Notes: generated by a model from the sequence alone, not told the origin. DNA of 64,000 nt from Actinobacteria bacterium UBA2272 (GCA_002347725.1 DDXA01000003.1:505147-569146); one strand, 5' to 3'; shown: positions 44,325 to 53,220, numbered from the stretch's first letter. A program made the numbers and translations.

Positions 44325-46196
44325 CTAGAGCACCGGTTCGTAGTAGAACAGCACCGTGCCGTACTCAACGGCGCTTGCATCGTTCACGGCGATCTCCTTG
44401 ATGACGCCCGCCTCCTCGGCGGCGATCTCGTTCATGAGCTTCATCGCCTCGAGGATGCACAGCGTCTGACCCTCGGCCACCGTGTCTCCGACGGCGACGA
44501 ACGAGTCGGCGTTCGGTGACGGAGCCGCGTAGAACGTGCCGACCATCGGAGCGACAACGGCCTTCCAGGACGCCGGACGGCCCGGCGACGACGCGTCCGT
44601 CACCTGGGGCGACTCGGGCGACAGGGGCATGGCTGCGGGCTGTGCGGCCGGTGCGTGGCCGCCATGGTGATGCTCGCCGGAGCTCGATGTCCCGCCTCGA
44701 CGAACGACGATCCGCGTGTCGCCTTCCTCAACGATCACCTCGGTCACATCCGAGTCCTCGACGAGCCTGACAAGCTCGGCTATCTGGTTGACGTTCACCT
44801 CGTCGCCCTCCCTCATAGTCTCGATCTCGGCGGCCATCATGAAGACAGAGCCTTCGACGCCGGTGCGATGCCGCTCAAGGTACTCACGTGCCTCGTTCGG
44901 GAACAGGGCGTACATGAGTACGTCCTCCTCGCTGCCGGCAAGATCACCGATCTCGGCAGCGACTTCGTCGTAGGTCGTCGTGATCAGTGATCCGGGACGC
45001 ACGTCCGCGGCCAGGGGGACCTCGCCGCCAAGGATCTTCTCGACGATGTCCTCGTCGAGCGGACCGGGCGCCTTGCCGTACAGACCGCGGAGGTAGTCCT
45101 TCATCTCGGCGGGGACCATCGCCCAGCGCTTGCCTGTCAGGACGTTGATGACAGCCTGCGTGCCGACGATCTGCGACATCGGCGTGACGAGTGGCGGATA
45201 GCCGACCTCCGCGCGCACCTTGGGGATCTCGGCGAGCACGTCAGGCAGCCGCGCGCTCGCGTTTTGCAGCTCCAGCTGGCTGATGAGGTTGCTCATCATG
45301 CCACCCGGCACCTGGTGGCTGAAGACCTCCATGTGCAGCAGCGACGTGACGCCACGCTTGAGCTGTTTGCTCTCGCGGATCTTCTCCCAGTACTCGGCGA
45401 TCGCGAAGAGCTTGTCGAGGTCCAGGCCACTGTCGTACGGCGACTCTTTGAGCGCTGCGACGATCATCTCGACGGCCGGCTGGCTGTTGCCGAATGCCAG
45501 GGCCACCACGGCGGTGTCGATGATCTCGGCACCCGCCTCGGCGGCCTTGAGGTAGTTCATCGGCGCCATGCCGCCGATGTAGTGGCAGTGCACGTGGACC
45601 GGCAGACCGATCTCGTCGACGAGCGCCGCCACCATCTTCTCGGTACGGAACGGCGTGAGCATACCCGCCATGTCTTTGATACAGATCGTGTCCGCGCCGA
45701 GCTCCTTGAGCTGCTGTGCGTAGGACAGATAGCTGTCGAGCGTATGGACCGGGCTGACGGTGTAGGAGATGGCGCCTTCGAAATGGCCGCCGCACTCCTT
45801 GACCGCACGGGCCGCCGGCTCCACGTTGCGGATGTCGTTCAGGGCGTCGAAGATGCGGAAGACGTCGACGCCGTTGCGGTGCGAGGCGTGGACGAACCGG
45901 CGCACGATGTCGTCACTGTAGTGCCGGTAGCCGACGAGGTTCTGACCCCGCAAGAGCATCTGCAGGGGAGTCTTAGGGCAGTGCTGCTTGATGATGCGAA
46001 GGCGGTCCCAGGGGTTCTCGTCGAGGAACCGCAGCGCGGCATCGAACGTGGCACCACCCCAGACCTCGAGCGACCAGTAGCCCACCGAGTCCATCAAGGG
46101 CAGGATCGGCAACATGTCCGCGAGCTGCATGCGGGTCGCCCACAGCGACTGGTGAGCGTCGCGCAGCGTCGTGTCCGTGATCTTGACCGGTCGCAT
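44325..46196 (-). CDS. Pyruvate/oxaloacetate-type carboxyltransferase fused to AccB (BCCP)
   Basis: 623 residues from the ATG at 46196 (AAGGA 8 nt upstream). Residues 1-460 are a PycB/OadA-type carboxyltransferase: TIM barrel with Asp13 in TTLRDAHQS, Lys174 (carboxylated in relatives) in ICIKDMAG and the metal ligands His203/His205 in VHVHCHY. Residues 465-500 match the AccB N-terminus (IAELVRLVEDSDVTEVIVEE). A linker with HHHGGH leads to the AccB biotin domain (PMVGTFYAAPSP at 551-562; EAMKLM with biotinyl Lys586). It occupies the place of accB between efp and accC. With AccC it probably makes oxaloacetate from pyruvate; alternatively its biotin domain also serves acetyl-CoA carboxylase. Confidence 0.92.
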   Translation of the reverse strand: MRPVKITDTTLRDAHQSLWATRMQLADMLPILPLMDSVGYWSLEVWGGATFDAALRFLDENPWDRLRIIKQHCPKTPLQMLLRGQNLVGYRHYSDDIVRRFVHASHRNGVDVFRIFDALNDIRNVEPAARAVKECGGHFEGAISYTVSPVHTLDSYLSYAQQLKELGADTICIKDMAGMLTPFRTEKMVAALVDEIGLPVHVHCHYIGGMAPMNYLKAAEAGAEIIDTAVVALAFGNSQPAVEMIVAALKESPYDSGLDLDKLFAIAEYWEKIRESKQLKRGVTSLLHMEVFSHQVPGGMMSNLISQLELQNASARLPDVLAEIPKVRAEVGYPPLVTPMSQIVGTQAVINVLTGKRWAMVPAEMKDYLRGLYGKAPGPLDEDIVEKILGGEVPLAADVRPGSLITTTYDEVAAEIGDLAGSEEDVLMYALFPNEAREYLERHRTGVEGSVFMMAAEIETMREGDEVNVNQIAELVRLVEDSDVTEVIVEEGDTRIVVRRGGTSSSGEHHHGGHAPAAQPAAMPLSPESPQVTDASSPGRPASWKAVVAPMVGTFYAAPSPNADSFVAVGDTVAEGQTLCILEAMKLMNEIAAEEAGVIKEIAVNDASAVEYGTVLFYYEPVL

Positions 46197-46266
46197 CGCA
46201 CCGTCCTTGCGTACGGGTAGCCGTGAACCCTCCGGCCGGGCTGTGACCCAGGGAGGCGGTCGCAAC

Positions 46267-46272
46267 AGTATA
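46267..46272 (-). promoter_or_regulatory. Possible -10 element between efp and the carboxyltransferase gene
   Basis: TATACT on the minus strand (46272-46267) is a 5-of-6 match to the -10 consensus and falls in the 83-nt gap after efp. The best -35 at 17 nt is poor. It could be a secondary promoter for the carboxylase genes. Confidence 0.3.
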
Positions 46273-46279
46273 GCGGAGG

Positions 46280-46840
46280 CTAGACGCGGGTGATATAGGA
46301 GCCGTCACGCGTATCGATCTTCAGCGTGTCACCGGTCTCCACGAACATCGGCACCTGGACGATCGCGCCCGTTTCGAGCGTTGCCGGCTTGGTTCCACCC
46401 TGGACCGTGTCGCCCTTGAAGCCCGGGTCGGTCTCGGTCACCGCAAGCTCGACGAACATCGGCGGCTCGACGCCGATCATCTCTCCGGCGGCGTAGACCA
46501 CCTGCACCTCATCGTTCTCCTTGAGCCACTTGGCGCCATCTCCCATGAAGTCGGCGCCGATCTCGGACTGCTCGTAGCTTTCGGTGTCCATGAAGTGGAA
46601 CGCCGAGCCGTCCGAGTAGAGGAACTGCAGACGCTTGGTCTCGACGCGGACATCCTCGACCTTCTCGCCAGCACGGAACGTGATGTCGACGACCCGACCC
46701 GTCTTGAGCTCCTTGAGTTTGGTGCGTACGAACGCGCCACCCTTACCCGGCTTGACGTGCTGGAAATCGACGATCAGCCACAGCTTGTCGTTGTAACTGA
46801 TGCACATGCCGGTCTTGAACTGGTTGGTGGAGACAGCCAT
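46280..46840 (-). CDS. efp: Translation elongation factor P
   Basis: 186 residues, three beta domains. Domain I carries the loop VKPGKGGAF whose Lys33 is the position that enters the peptidyl-transferase centre and is modified in some bacteria. Domain II has RVETKRLQFLYSDGSAFHFMDTESYEQ, and domain III ends with GDTLKIDTRDGSYITRV. EF-P rescues ribosomes stalled at proline runs; several proteins here are proline-rich. It follows the peptidase gene by 12 nt. Confidence 0.98.
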   Translation of the reverse strand: MAVSTNQFKTGMCISYNDKLWLIVDFQHVKPGKGGAFVRTKLKELKTGRVVDITFRAGEKVEDVRVETKRLQFLYSDGSAFHFMDTESYEQSEIGADFMGDGAKWLKENDEVQVVYAAGEMIGVEPPMFVELAVTETDPGFKGDTVQGGTKPATLETGAIVQVPMFVETGDTLKIDTRDGSYITRV

Positions 46841-46852
46841 CGGTCGACCTTC

Positions 46853-47941
46853 CTAGATCAGGGTGAGTTCCTTCGGCGCGGTGGTCAGGATCCGGCACCC
46901 GGCCTGCTCGACCACCACAAGGTCTTCGATTCTAACACCCGCGAAGCCGGGCACGTAGACCCCGGGCTCGATAGTGATGACGTTGCCCGGCCTGAGCGAC
47001 TGCGTACTGCGCGGCCCGACGGTGGGCAGTTCGTGGACGTCGAGTCCGACGCCGTGACCCAGGCCGTGAGTAAACAGTTCGCCGAGATCACGCGCGGCGA
47101 GTACGTCGCGAGCTGCCCGATCGACGTCGGCACACGGCATCCCCGCTCGCACGGCGGCCAACCCCGCCTCGTTGGCCTCCAGCACCGCGGCGTAGAGGCG
47201 CTGCTGCTCCTCGGAGACGCGGCCCACCCCCACGGTACGCGTCATGTCCGAACAGTACCCGCCGACACGTGCGCCAAAGTCGAGCACGACCAGGTCGCCC
47301 GACTCGATCTGACGTGCGCCCGGGATCGCATGCGGGCGGGCACCGTTGGGCCCGGACGCGACGATGGGCTCGAACGGCATCCCTTCGGAGCCGCTTCGGC
47401 GCATGAAGAACTCGAGTTCGAGGGCGACCTCGGCCTCGGTCACGCCGGGCGCGATCGCGCCGCAGATGTGCTCGAAGGCGCGATCCGCGATCGCCGCTGC
47501 CGCGGCGATCCGCTCGATCTCCTCCGGCTCCTTCATGTGCCGCAGATCCTCTATGTGATGATCGACGACGCGCACGGCGCCGCTGAACTGCTCGGACAGG
47601 AACGTGAACCTCCCGTAGGGCACCGAAGACTCGAGCATGAACGACTCGATCCCCTCGGCTTGCAGGTCCTCACACAACTCCACGTAGAGGTTCTCGCGCT
47701 GGATCCGGACCTCCCACGACGTGCCCTCGGCGGCTGCAACGGCTGCGTCTGCGTACCGGTTGTCCGTGTAGAAGCGCGCGTAGTCATCGGTGATCACGCA
47801 CGCGGCATTGATGCCGCCATCTATCACGCCGTCGAACCCGGTGAGGTACAGCACGTTCGATCTGACCGTGACGACGATAGCCGGCTCGCTGTCGAGCGCG
47901 AGCTGCTTTCTCAGGGCGAACAGGCGTGCGGCGGTGTTCAT
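46853..47941 (-). CDS. Xaa-Pro aminopeptidase (M24 family)
   Basis: 362 residues. N-terminal creatinase-like domain (1-125) followed by the pita-bread catalytic domain. The five metal ligands are visible: Asp in VVLDFGARVGG, Asp in YCSDMTRTV, His in HGLGHGVGLDVHE, Glu in ITIEPGVYV and Glu in GVRIEDLVVV. Removes N-terminal residues before proline. Lies between aroQ and efp, as in many Gram-positive bacteria, and overlaps aroQ by 4 nt. Confidence 0.95.
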   Translation of the reverse strand: MNTAARLFALRKQLALDSEPAIVVTVRSNVLYLTGFDGVIDGGINAACVITDDYARFYTDNRYADAAVAAAEGTSWEVRIQRENLYVELCEDLQAEGIESFMLESSVPYGRFTFLSEQFSGAVRVVDHHIEDLRHMKEPEEIERIAAAAAIADRAFEHICGAIAPGVTEAEVALELEFFMRRSGSEGMPFEPIVASGPNGARPHAIPGARQIESGDLVVLDFGARVGGYCSDMTRTVGVGRVSEEQQRLYAAVLEANEAGLAAVRAGMPCADVDRAARDVLAARDLGELFTHGLGHGVGLDVHELPTVGPRSTQSLRPGNVITIEPGVYVPGFAGVRIEDLVVVEQAGCRILTTAPKELTLI

Positions 47942-48384
47942 CGGCCCTCCTCACGCAGGTAGGACACGAGCCTCTCGAGGCCGACGAGGTACGACTCGGC
48001 GCCGAGTCCGGCGATCTGAGCAAGACAGACGGGGGCGGTCACGCTGACCGCACGAAAGTCCTCGCGTGCGGTGATGTCGCTCAAGTGCACTTCGACGGTC
48101 GGAAGCGATGTGGCGACGATCGCGTCCCTGAGCGCATACGAGTAGTGCGTGTACGCGCCCGGATTCAGCACCACCCCGTCGTGCGAACCCATCGCCTCGT
48201 GGTACCGGTCTATCAAGCCGCCTTCATGGTTCGATTGGAAGAAGCTCACATCCACCCCGAGCGCAGCAGCCCGTTCGGCGATCATCGCCTCGATCTGCCC
48301 GAGCGTCAGCATGCCGTACACATCGGTCTCGCGCGTACCGAGCAGGTTGAGGTTCGGCCCGTTCATCACCAGCACCCTCAGCAT
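47938..48384 (-). CDS. aroQ: Type II 3-dehydroquinate dehydratase
   Basis: 148 residues, the usual length. Converts 3-dehydroquinate to 3-dehydroshikimate. Opens VLVMNGPNLNLLGTRETDVYG, with the catalytic Tyr in DVYGMLTL, NHEGGLIDRYHEA, and LNPGAYTHYSYALRDAI containing the active-site Asn and His; VEVHLSDI is also typical. It overlaps aroKB by 7 nt and the peptidase gene by 4 nt. Confidence 0.97.
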   Translation of the reverse strand: MLRVLVMNGPNLNLLGTRETDVYGMLTLGQIEAMIAERAAALGVDVSFFQSNHEGGLIDRYHEAMGSHDGVVLNPGAYTHYSYALRDAIVATSLPTVEVHLSDITAREDFRAVSVTAPVCLAQIAGLGAESYLVGLERLVSYLREEGR

Positions 48385-50027
48385 GTCACGCCTCCCTCAA
48401 GTTCTCCGATCCACCGCTCCAGCGCGTGAAGCAGTGTCGCGTCATCAACAGCAGCCACGCGCCACACACCGGGCTGCTCCAGCATCACGAAGCGGACCTC
48501 GCCCGCGCGCGACTTCTTGTCCGCCTTCATCGCGGCGAGTACCGCATCGGGCGCGAGCGCCGAAGCCGCCGGCCGAAGCCGGCGAGCTGCCACGGCAGCG
48601 CCGGCGCCGATGCGCTCGAGCAACGCACCCGTCCGCTCCGTCAGCCCGGGCCCGGCGCCTGCCTCGGCCTCCGCAAGCCGGGCGGCGAACCGGATGCCCT
48701 CGGCCACCGCGATCCCGTGCGGTATGGCACCGTAGCCGACGAGGGTCTCAAGCGCATGACCGAGCGTGTGACCGAGGTTGAGACACTCACGCCGATCCGC
48801 TTCACGCATGTCGGCCGAGACGACCGCCGCCTTGAACGCTGCTGCGTCGCGCACCATCACCGCGACAGCACGCGAGTCGCGCGCCGTCAGGTCGTCGAGA
48901 CCGCCCTCGAAGCGCTCCAGGACGTCGCCGCCTGCGAGCAGCGCCGCCTTCGCCGCCTCGACCAGACCGTTCGTCCACTCGGCATCCGGCAACCCCGCGA
49001 GCGTGCTGGTGTCCGAGAGCACGAGCCGCGGCGGCCAGAACGCGCCGGCGAGGTTCTTGCCCGCACGCAGGTCGATCGCGGTCTTCCCGCCGATCGAGCT
49101 GTCTACCTGAGCGAGCAGCGTCGTCGGCACGTGAACGAGTGCGATCCCCCGCATGTACGTCGCCGCGCACAGGCCCGCGAGGTCACCGACCACACCACCG
49201 CCGAGCGCCACCACGCACGAGGCGCGGTCGAGACCTGCCGCGGCGATCTGCTCGAGCAGATCGCCGGCCCGCTCCCACGACTTCGACTCCTCACCCGGCG
49301 GAACCACGTGATCGCTCACACGGATGCCGGCGCCCTCGAGCGACGCCCTGACGCCAGGACCGAACAGGCTCCACACGGTCTCATCGGTCACAAGTGCGGC
49401 GGACCTGGCATCGACCGTCTCGGCCACTCGCGCGCCGACGCTGGCAAGCAGTCCCGCGCCGATGAGGATGTCGTATCCGCCATCACCGCCCGGCTCTGTC
49501 ACGCGCACGAGATCGGGCGTCGCACGCACGTCCAGCGCCACACGCGCGGCCTCGGCTACCTCCTGCGCGCTCCGCCCGCCGGTGTCCACCACGTGGTCCG
49601 CGGTGGCCGCGTACAGTGCCAGGCGCGCGCCGAGGATGGCGCGGGCGGCCGCAAGGCCACCATCGGCGAGCAGCGGCCGATCGCCCGCGTCGCCGAGTCG
49701 GGCCATAGCCTCCTCGGGCGTGACCGCGAGATAGACGACCGGGCCGAGGCGCTTGAGAAGAACCTGGTTGTCCTCCCGCAGGACGACACCGCCCCCCGTA
49801 GCGATGACCGAGGGCGCCGAGTCGGCCAACGCCTCGAGTGCGGCGTGCTCGGCGTCACGGAAGCCTGGCTCCCCACGCTCGGCAAACAGCGCTGCGACGC
49901 GCATGCCCTCGCGACGCTCGATCTCCGCATCAAGGTCGACGAACGGATAGCCGAGCATGGCTGCAAGCAGCTGCCCGACAGTGGTCTTGCCGGCGCCCAT
50001 GAAGCCAGTCAGCACGACGTGGTTCAC
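48378..50027 (-). CDS. aroKB: Fused shikimate kinase and 3-dehydroquinate synthase (AroK-AroB)
   Basis: 549 residues from the GTG at 50027, which overlaps the aroC stop as GTGA; the frame further upstream is aroC in another frame. Residues 1-168 are shikimate kinase: P-loop GFMGAGKTT (8-16), DLD at 31-33, Arg58, GGG at 78-80 and Arg117 in the lid. Residues from about 172 are dehydroquinate synthase: PPGEESKSWE, GGGVVGDLAGLCAATYMRG, TTLLAQVDSSIGGKTAID and the metal His in LNLGHTLGHALE. Thus two non-consecutive shikimate-pathway enzymes are joined without an obvious long linker. No stop or frameshift separates them. Confidence 0.95.
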   Translation of the reverse strand: MNHVVLTGFMGAGKTTVGQLLAAMLGYPFVDLDAEIERREGMRVAALFAERGEPGFRDAEHAALEALADSAPSVIATGGGVVLREDNQVLLKRLGPVVYLAVTPEEAMARLGDAGDRPLLADGGLAAARAILGARLALYAATADHVVDTGGRSAQEVAEAARVALDVRATPDLVRVTEPGGDGGYDILIGAGLLASVGARVAETVDARSAALVTDETVWSLFGPGVRASLEGAGIRVSDHVVPPGEESKSWERAGDLLEQIAAAGLDRASCVVALGGGVVGDLAGLCAATYMRGIALVHVPTTLLAQVDSSIGGKTAIDLRAGKNLAGAFWPPRLVLSDTSTLAGLPDAEWTNGLVEAAKAALLAGGDVLERFEGGLDDLTARDSRAVAVMVRDAAAFKAAVVSADMREADRRECLNLGHTLGHALETLVGYGAIPHGIAVAEGIRFAARLAEAEAGAGPGLTERTGALLERIGAGAAVAARRLRPAASALAPDAVLAAMKADKKSRAGEVRFVMLEQPGVWRVAAVDDATLLHALERWIGELEGGVTC

Positions 50028-51172
50028 CAGGCGATCCTCGCTGTGTAGGACTCGTATGCCGTGCGCATGTCCTCGACACACCCGCCGCCGAACAGATCCT
50101 GATAGGCATCGGCGAGCACGAGCGCCACCTCGGCCTCGGCGACCACGGCCGCAGCCGGCACCGCGCAAACATCCGAGCGCTCCCGCGCGGCGTCGGCGAC
50201 CTCGCCGGTGGCGAGGTCGATGGTCGAGAGCGGACGCATCAGCGTCGGGATGGGTTTCATCGCCGCGCGAACGAGCACCGGTTCGCCGTTGGTCATCCCG
50301 CCCTCGAGACCCCCCGCGCGGTTCGTGGCACGTCGCAGGACACCAGTGGCATCCAGCACGATCTCGTCGTGGACCTCCGAGCCCGGCCGCGTGGCGCATG
50401 CGAACCCGTCGCCGAACTCGACGCCTTTGACCGCGGGGATGGACACGACTGCCGCGGCCAGTCGCGCATCGAGACGCTCATGCGCCTGTGCATAACCGCC
50501 CAGTCCGGGGACGAGTCCTTCGGCGACGACGACGAACACGCCGCCCAGACTCTCCCCGACATCTCGTGCGGCGTCGATGGCCGAGCGCATGTCCTGCGAT
50601 ACGGCCGCATCCGGGCACCTGACATCGCTCGCCTCGACCACATCGGGGGCAACCGCGTCGGGGACGCGCGGACCGGTGGATGCAGGGCCGATGGCCTCCA
50701 CCCACGACCGTACGACCACACCGAACTCGGCGAGGAGCGCCTTGGCGATCGCACCCGCAGCGACCCGGGCGGCCGTCTCGCGAGCACTGGCGCGTTCGAG
50801 GATGTCGCGCACGTCGCGTGCTCCCGTGCGCTGGCACCCCGGCAAGTCGGCGTGACCTGGCCGCGGCGCCGTGACGGGTTCCACGCCCTCGTCGCTGCCC
50901 CACGGGTCCATGATCGCTGACCAGTTGGCCGCATCCCTGTTCTCGATGAGCAGCGTCACCGGGCTGCCGATCGTACGGCCGAAGCGCACACCGGACAGCA
51001 CGGTGACCGCGTCGGACTCGATGGCCATGCGGCCGCCTCGACCGTAGCCGCGCTGTCGCCGGGCGAGCTCGAGATCGATGGCGGTCTTGTCGAGTTCCAG
51101 GCCGTGAGGCACGTCGGACACCACGGTGATGAGCGCCGGGCCGTGCGACTCGCCTGCTGTGGTGTACCGCAC
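50024..51172 (-). CDS. aroC: Chorismate synthase
   Basis: 382 residues from the GTG at 51172, with GGAGG 7 nt upstream; the upstream ATG extension is not family sequence. Reduced-FMN-dependent enzyme that makes chorismate. RYTTAGESHGPALI at the start, RRQRGYGRGGRMAIE, RPGHADLPG, ASARETAARVAAGAIAK and GGLEGGMTNGEPV are all diagnostic. First gene of the long co-directional block that continues to steB. Confidence 0.98.
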   Translation of the reverse strand: MRYTTAGESHGPALITVVSDVPHGLELDKTAIDLELARRQRGYGRGGRMAIESDAVTVLSGVRFGRTIGSPVTLLIENRDAANWSAIMDPWGSDEGVEPVTAPRPGHADLPGCQRTGARDVRDILERASARETAARVAAGAIAKALLAEFGVVVRSWVEAIGPASTGPRVPDAVAPDVVEASDVRCPDAAVSQDMRSAIDAARDVGESLGGVFVVVAEGLVPGLGGYAQAHERLDARLAAAVVSIPAVKGVEFGDGFACATRPGSEVHDEIVLDATGVLRRATNRAGGLEGGMTNGEPVLVRAAMKPIPTLMRPLSTIDLATGEVADAARERSDVCAVPAAAVVAEAEVALVLADAYQDLFGGGCVEDMRTAYESYTARIAW

Positions 51173-51204
51173 CGGAAGCCCTCCGTTCCTCAGCCGTTCT
51201 CTCG

Positions 51205-51210
51205 ATTCTA
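51205..51210 (-). promoter_or_regulatory. Predicted -10 element of the aroC operon
   Basis: TAGAAT (minus strand 51210-51205), the same hexamer as in the promoter at 17073-17078. Transcription would start near 51198, about 25 nt before the aroC GTG. The sequence 17 nt upstream (CGTCTG) is a poor -35. Confidence 0.45.
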
Positions 51211-51237
51211 GCGCACGCACTGAAGCGCAGACGCGAC

Positions 51238-51259
51238 GGGCGCCGCATCCGCGGCGCCC
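51238..51259 (-). terminator. Hairpin after the pilus operon
   Basis: GGGCGCCGC (51238-51246) and GCGGCGCCC (51251-51259) form a perfect 9-bp stem with an ATCC loop, 28 nt past the stop of the pilP-like gene and just upstream of the aroC promoter. No T-tract. Confidence 0.6.
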
Positions 51260-51286
51260 GGTGGCTCACTCACGTGCACTGCACCA

Positions 51287-51901
51287 CTACTTGAGGATGC
51301 CCTGCCCGATGCCGAGAGTCACCTGGACATCGCCGTAGAGCATGGTGACCTGTGTGCTCGAGATCCTGAGCACCTCCCACGGCGTACCGGAGATCCCCTC
51401 GCCGACCGCGAGCGTGTAGGTGGAGTCGCCCAGGGCCAGAACAGCCTTCAGCACCCCATCCTCGGTCACGATGTCGTTCAGATACAGGGTACCGTCGGTC
51501 GTGGGCGTATCGGTGTCCGGATCCGTCGTCGGCGTCGTGTCACCGGACGGCTCTGGCGGGGGCTTGAGCAACGGATCGAAGATGTCCCGGAACGTGAACA
51601 CCGCCGAGTTGGGCAACGGAGCTGCAGGCGCCTCGGCGGTAGGGACGGTCTCGGTCGTTCCGGCGGACGCCGGTGCGGTCGGCTCCCCCAGGGGCTGGAC
51701 CAGCAGGTCATCGGCCGCATCTCCCGCGAACACGAACAGGACGATCGCCACGGCGATCCCGGCGACGAGACCGAGGACGCCCAGCCCGACCACGATTCCC
51801 ACGATCCTGCCGGTCGGCGTGGCGAAGTAGCCCTTCTTCGGGGTCTCGGGACCGGGCACGGACTCCGGCGCGGTGCCGGTCATTCCCAGGTCGTCGGACA
51901 T
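51287..51901 (-). CDS. PilP-like pilus alignment protein
   Basis: 204 residues. Cytoplasmic N-terminus, one membrane helix (about 33-60), a Pro/Thr-rich linker (about 62-135) and a small C-terminal beta domain (VLKAVLALGDSTYTLAVGEG, then WEVLRISSTQVTMLYGD). The end domain and gene order (after pilO) match PilP, but PilP is normally a lipoprotein and this one has a transmembrane anchor, as expected for a Gram-positive-type pilus with no secretin. Probably joins PilN and PilO outside the membrane. Confidence 0.7.
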   Translation of the reverse strand: MSDDLGMTGTAPESVPGPETPKKGYFATPTGRIVGIVVGLGVLGLVAGIAVAIVLFVFAGDAADDLLVQPLGEPTAPASAGTTETVPTAEAPAAPLPNSAVFTFRDIFDPLLKPPPEPSGDTTPTTDPDTDTPTTDGTLYLNDIVTEDGVLKAVLALGDSTYTLAVGEGISGTPWEVLRISSTQVTMLYGDVQVTLGIGQGILK

Positions 51902-51929
51902 GCTCTTCGCCTCCTTCGGGTGATCGCAG

Positions 51930-52547
51930 CTAGTTGGACGTAGCGTCTGCCGGAGCCGTCGGCGTGGTGCCAGCCGCGGGTGACATCATATACACCTCAA
52001 GGACGATCGTCCCCTGGACCATCGCGAGGGTGGTCTCGGTACCCGGCACGTAGGCAAACGTCGAACTGGTCACCCGCACACCACGCTCGAGCTTGGTGAT
52101 GCGATGCTGATACTCGACGAGGTCCGACCAGTCGCCTCGCAGGGAGATCGTGATGGGCAGCACGTGATAGCTTGCCGGCGTCCCGTCCGGCGCCACGGGT
52201 CCCTGGCTCACCGCACCAACATTGATCTGCGGGAACTCGAGACCAGAGGCGTTGGCGACATCCTGCAACTCGATGATGACCGAGGGGAGCTGCGGCGAAT
52301 CCGGAACGCGGTTGGCGATCCGCATGAGCTCGACCTCGTTGGCGGCCGACTGCGCCTTCGCGCTCTGCCTACGCGCCACAAGTGCCTGGGCCGTCGCGAG
52401 GTTCGACTGCTCGGTCGCGATCTGCGCGTCGATCTCGGATGCCTCGCTGAACAGCGGCATGATGCCGAGGAATACCGCAACGGCCGCCAACACGACGAGG
52501 ACGGCGACTGCGATGATCATCTGGTTCTGCGCTGACAGTCGGCCCAT
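51930..52547 (-). CDS. pilO: Type IV pilus protein PilO
   Basis: 205 residues from the ATG at 52547 (GGAGG 9 nt upstream; a GTG at 52556 is adjacent to the binding site). One membrane helix (about 11-31), a coiled coil (about 36-75) and two ferredoxin-like halves (LPSVIIELQDVANASGLEF; HVLPITISLRGDWSDLVEYQHRI). PilO pairs with PilN to form the outer collar of the alignment complex. Confidence 0.86.
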   Translation of the reverse strand: MGRLSAQNQMIIAVAVLVVLAAVAVFLGIMPLFSEASEIDAQIATEQSNLATAQALVARRQSAKAQSAANEVELMRIANRVPDSPQLPSVIIELQDVANASGLEFPQINVGAVSQGPVAPDGTPASYHVLPITISLRGDWSDLVEYQHRITKLERGVRVTSSTFAYVPGTETTLAMVQGTIVLEVYMMSPAAGTTPTAPADATSN

Positions 52548-52629
52548 GGCTAGCACCCTCCGCTATGGGGCAGGCGTACTCGGCGGGGCAGGCTCACCCT
52601 CCGCGGATGGTTGATGATGACTGATCGGC

Positions 52630-53220
52630 TCACGGCGTCTCCCCCCCGGCTGCGGGGCTTCCCACCGAAGCGGTGATGGTGAACTGGATCGCGGGCTGCT
52701 CGGCGAACGTCTGCTTGGTCGAAGCGGTCAACCAGATGTCGTAGAGGTCGCTCAAGTCGGCGAGCCGCACGAGCGTCTTGGCGATCGACTTGTGCCCGGC
52801 ATCCGGGGAGTCGTTGCGCACGTCAACGGCATAGCCGCTGATGGACAGACCGTTGGACTCGCTAGCGACCATGGTCTGCAGCCACACGTCGGATGGAAGA
52901 ACGAGTGAGATCTCGTCGAACAGCTTGCCCCAGTTACGCCTCGAGCCGAGGGCGAGGTCCGCGGTGACTTTACGTCCCTCGAGTTCGGTGGCACGCTGCT
53001 CGAACACTGCGAGCTGCTCGGCCTGGGCCTGGCTGGCCTGCACGAGCTGCTGAACCTCGGCCAGTTCGTCCTTCTTGTCCTGGAGACGGAAGTAGCCAAA
53101 GGCCCACACGCCCGCAAGGATGACTGCTACGCCCAGCGCTGCAAGGACGACCCACCCGATCCGTCGTTCGGCCCGGCGGCGCTCCAGTATCTCGGGAGGC
53201 AGGAGGTTGATGCGCATCAT
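52630..53220 (-). CDS. pilN: Type IV pilus protein PilN
   Basis: 196 residues. Begins MMRINLLPPEILERRRAERR: the INLLP motif is what PilM binds. One membrane helix (about 23-44), a coiled coil (about 48-80) and a C-terminal domain with LPSDVWLQTMVASESNGLSISGYA. The start overlaps the pilM stop by 4 nt. Confidence 0.93.
   Translation of the reverse strand: MMRINLLPPEILERRRAERRIGWVVLAALGVAVILAGVWAFGYFRLQDKKDELAEVQQLVQASQAQAEQLAVFEQRATELEGRKVTADLALGSRRNWGKLFDEISLVLPSDVWLQTMVASESNGLSISGYAVDVRNDSPDAGHKSIAKTLVRLADLSDLYDIWLTASTKQTFAEQPAIQFTITASVGSPAAGGETP

Noticed and set aside
48378..50027. aroK and aroB as separate genes joined by a sequencing error
   Set aside because: The frame runs through without stop or composition change, and the junction is in coding sequence typical of both ends.
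50028..50399. Upstream extension of the aroKB frame
   Set aside because: It lies within aroC in another frame and has no similarity to AroK; the GTG at 50027 overlaps the aroC stop normally.
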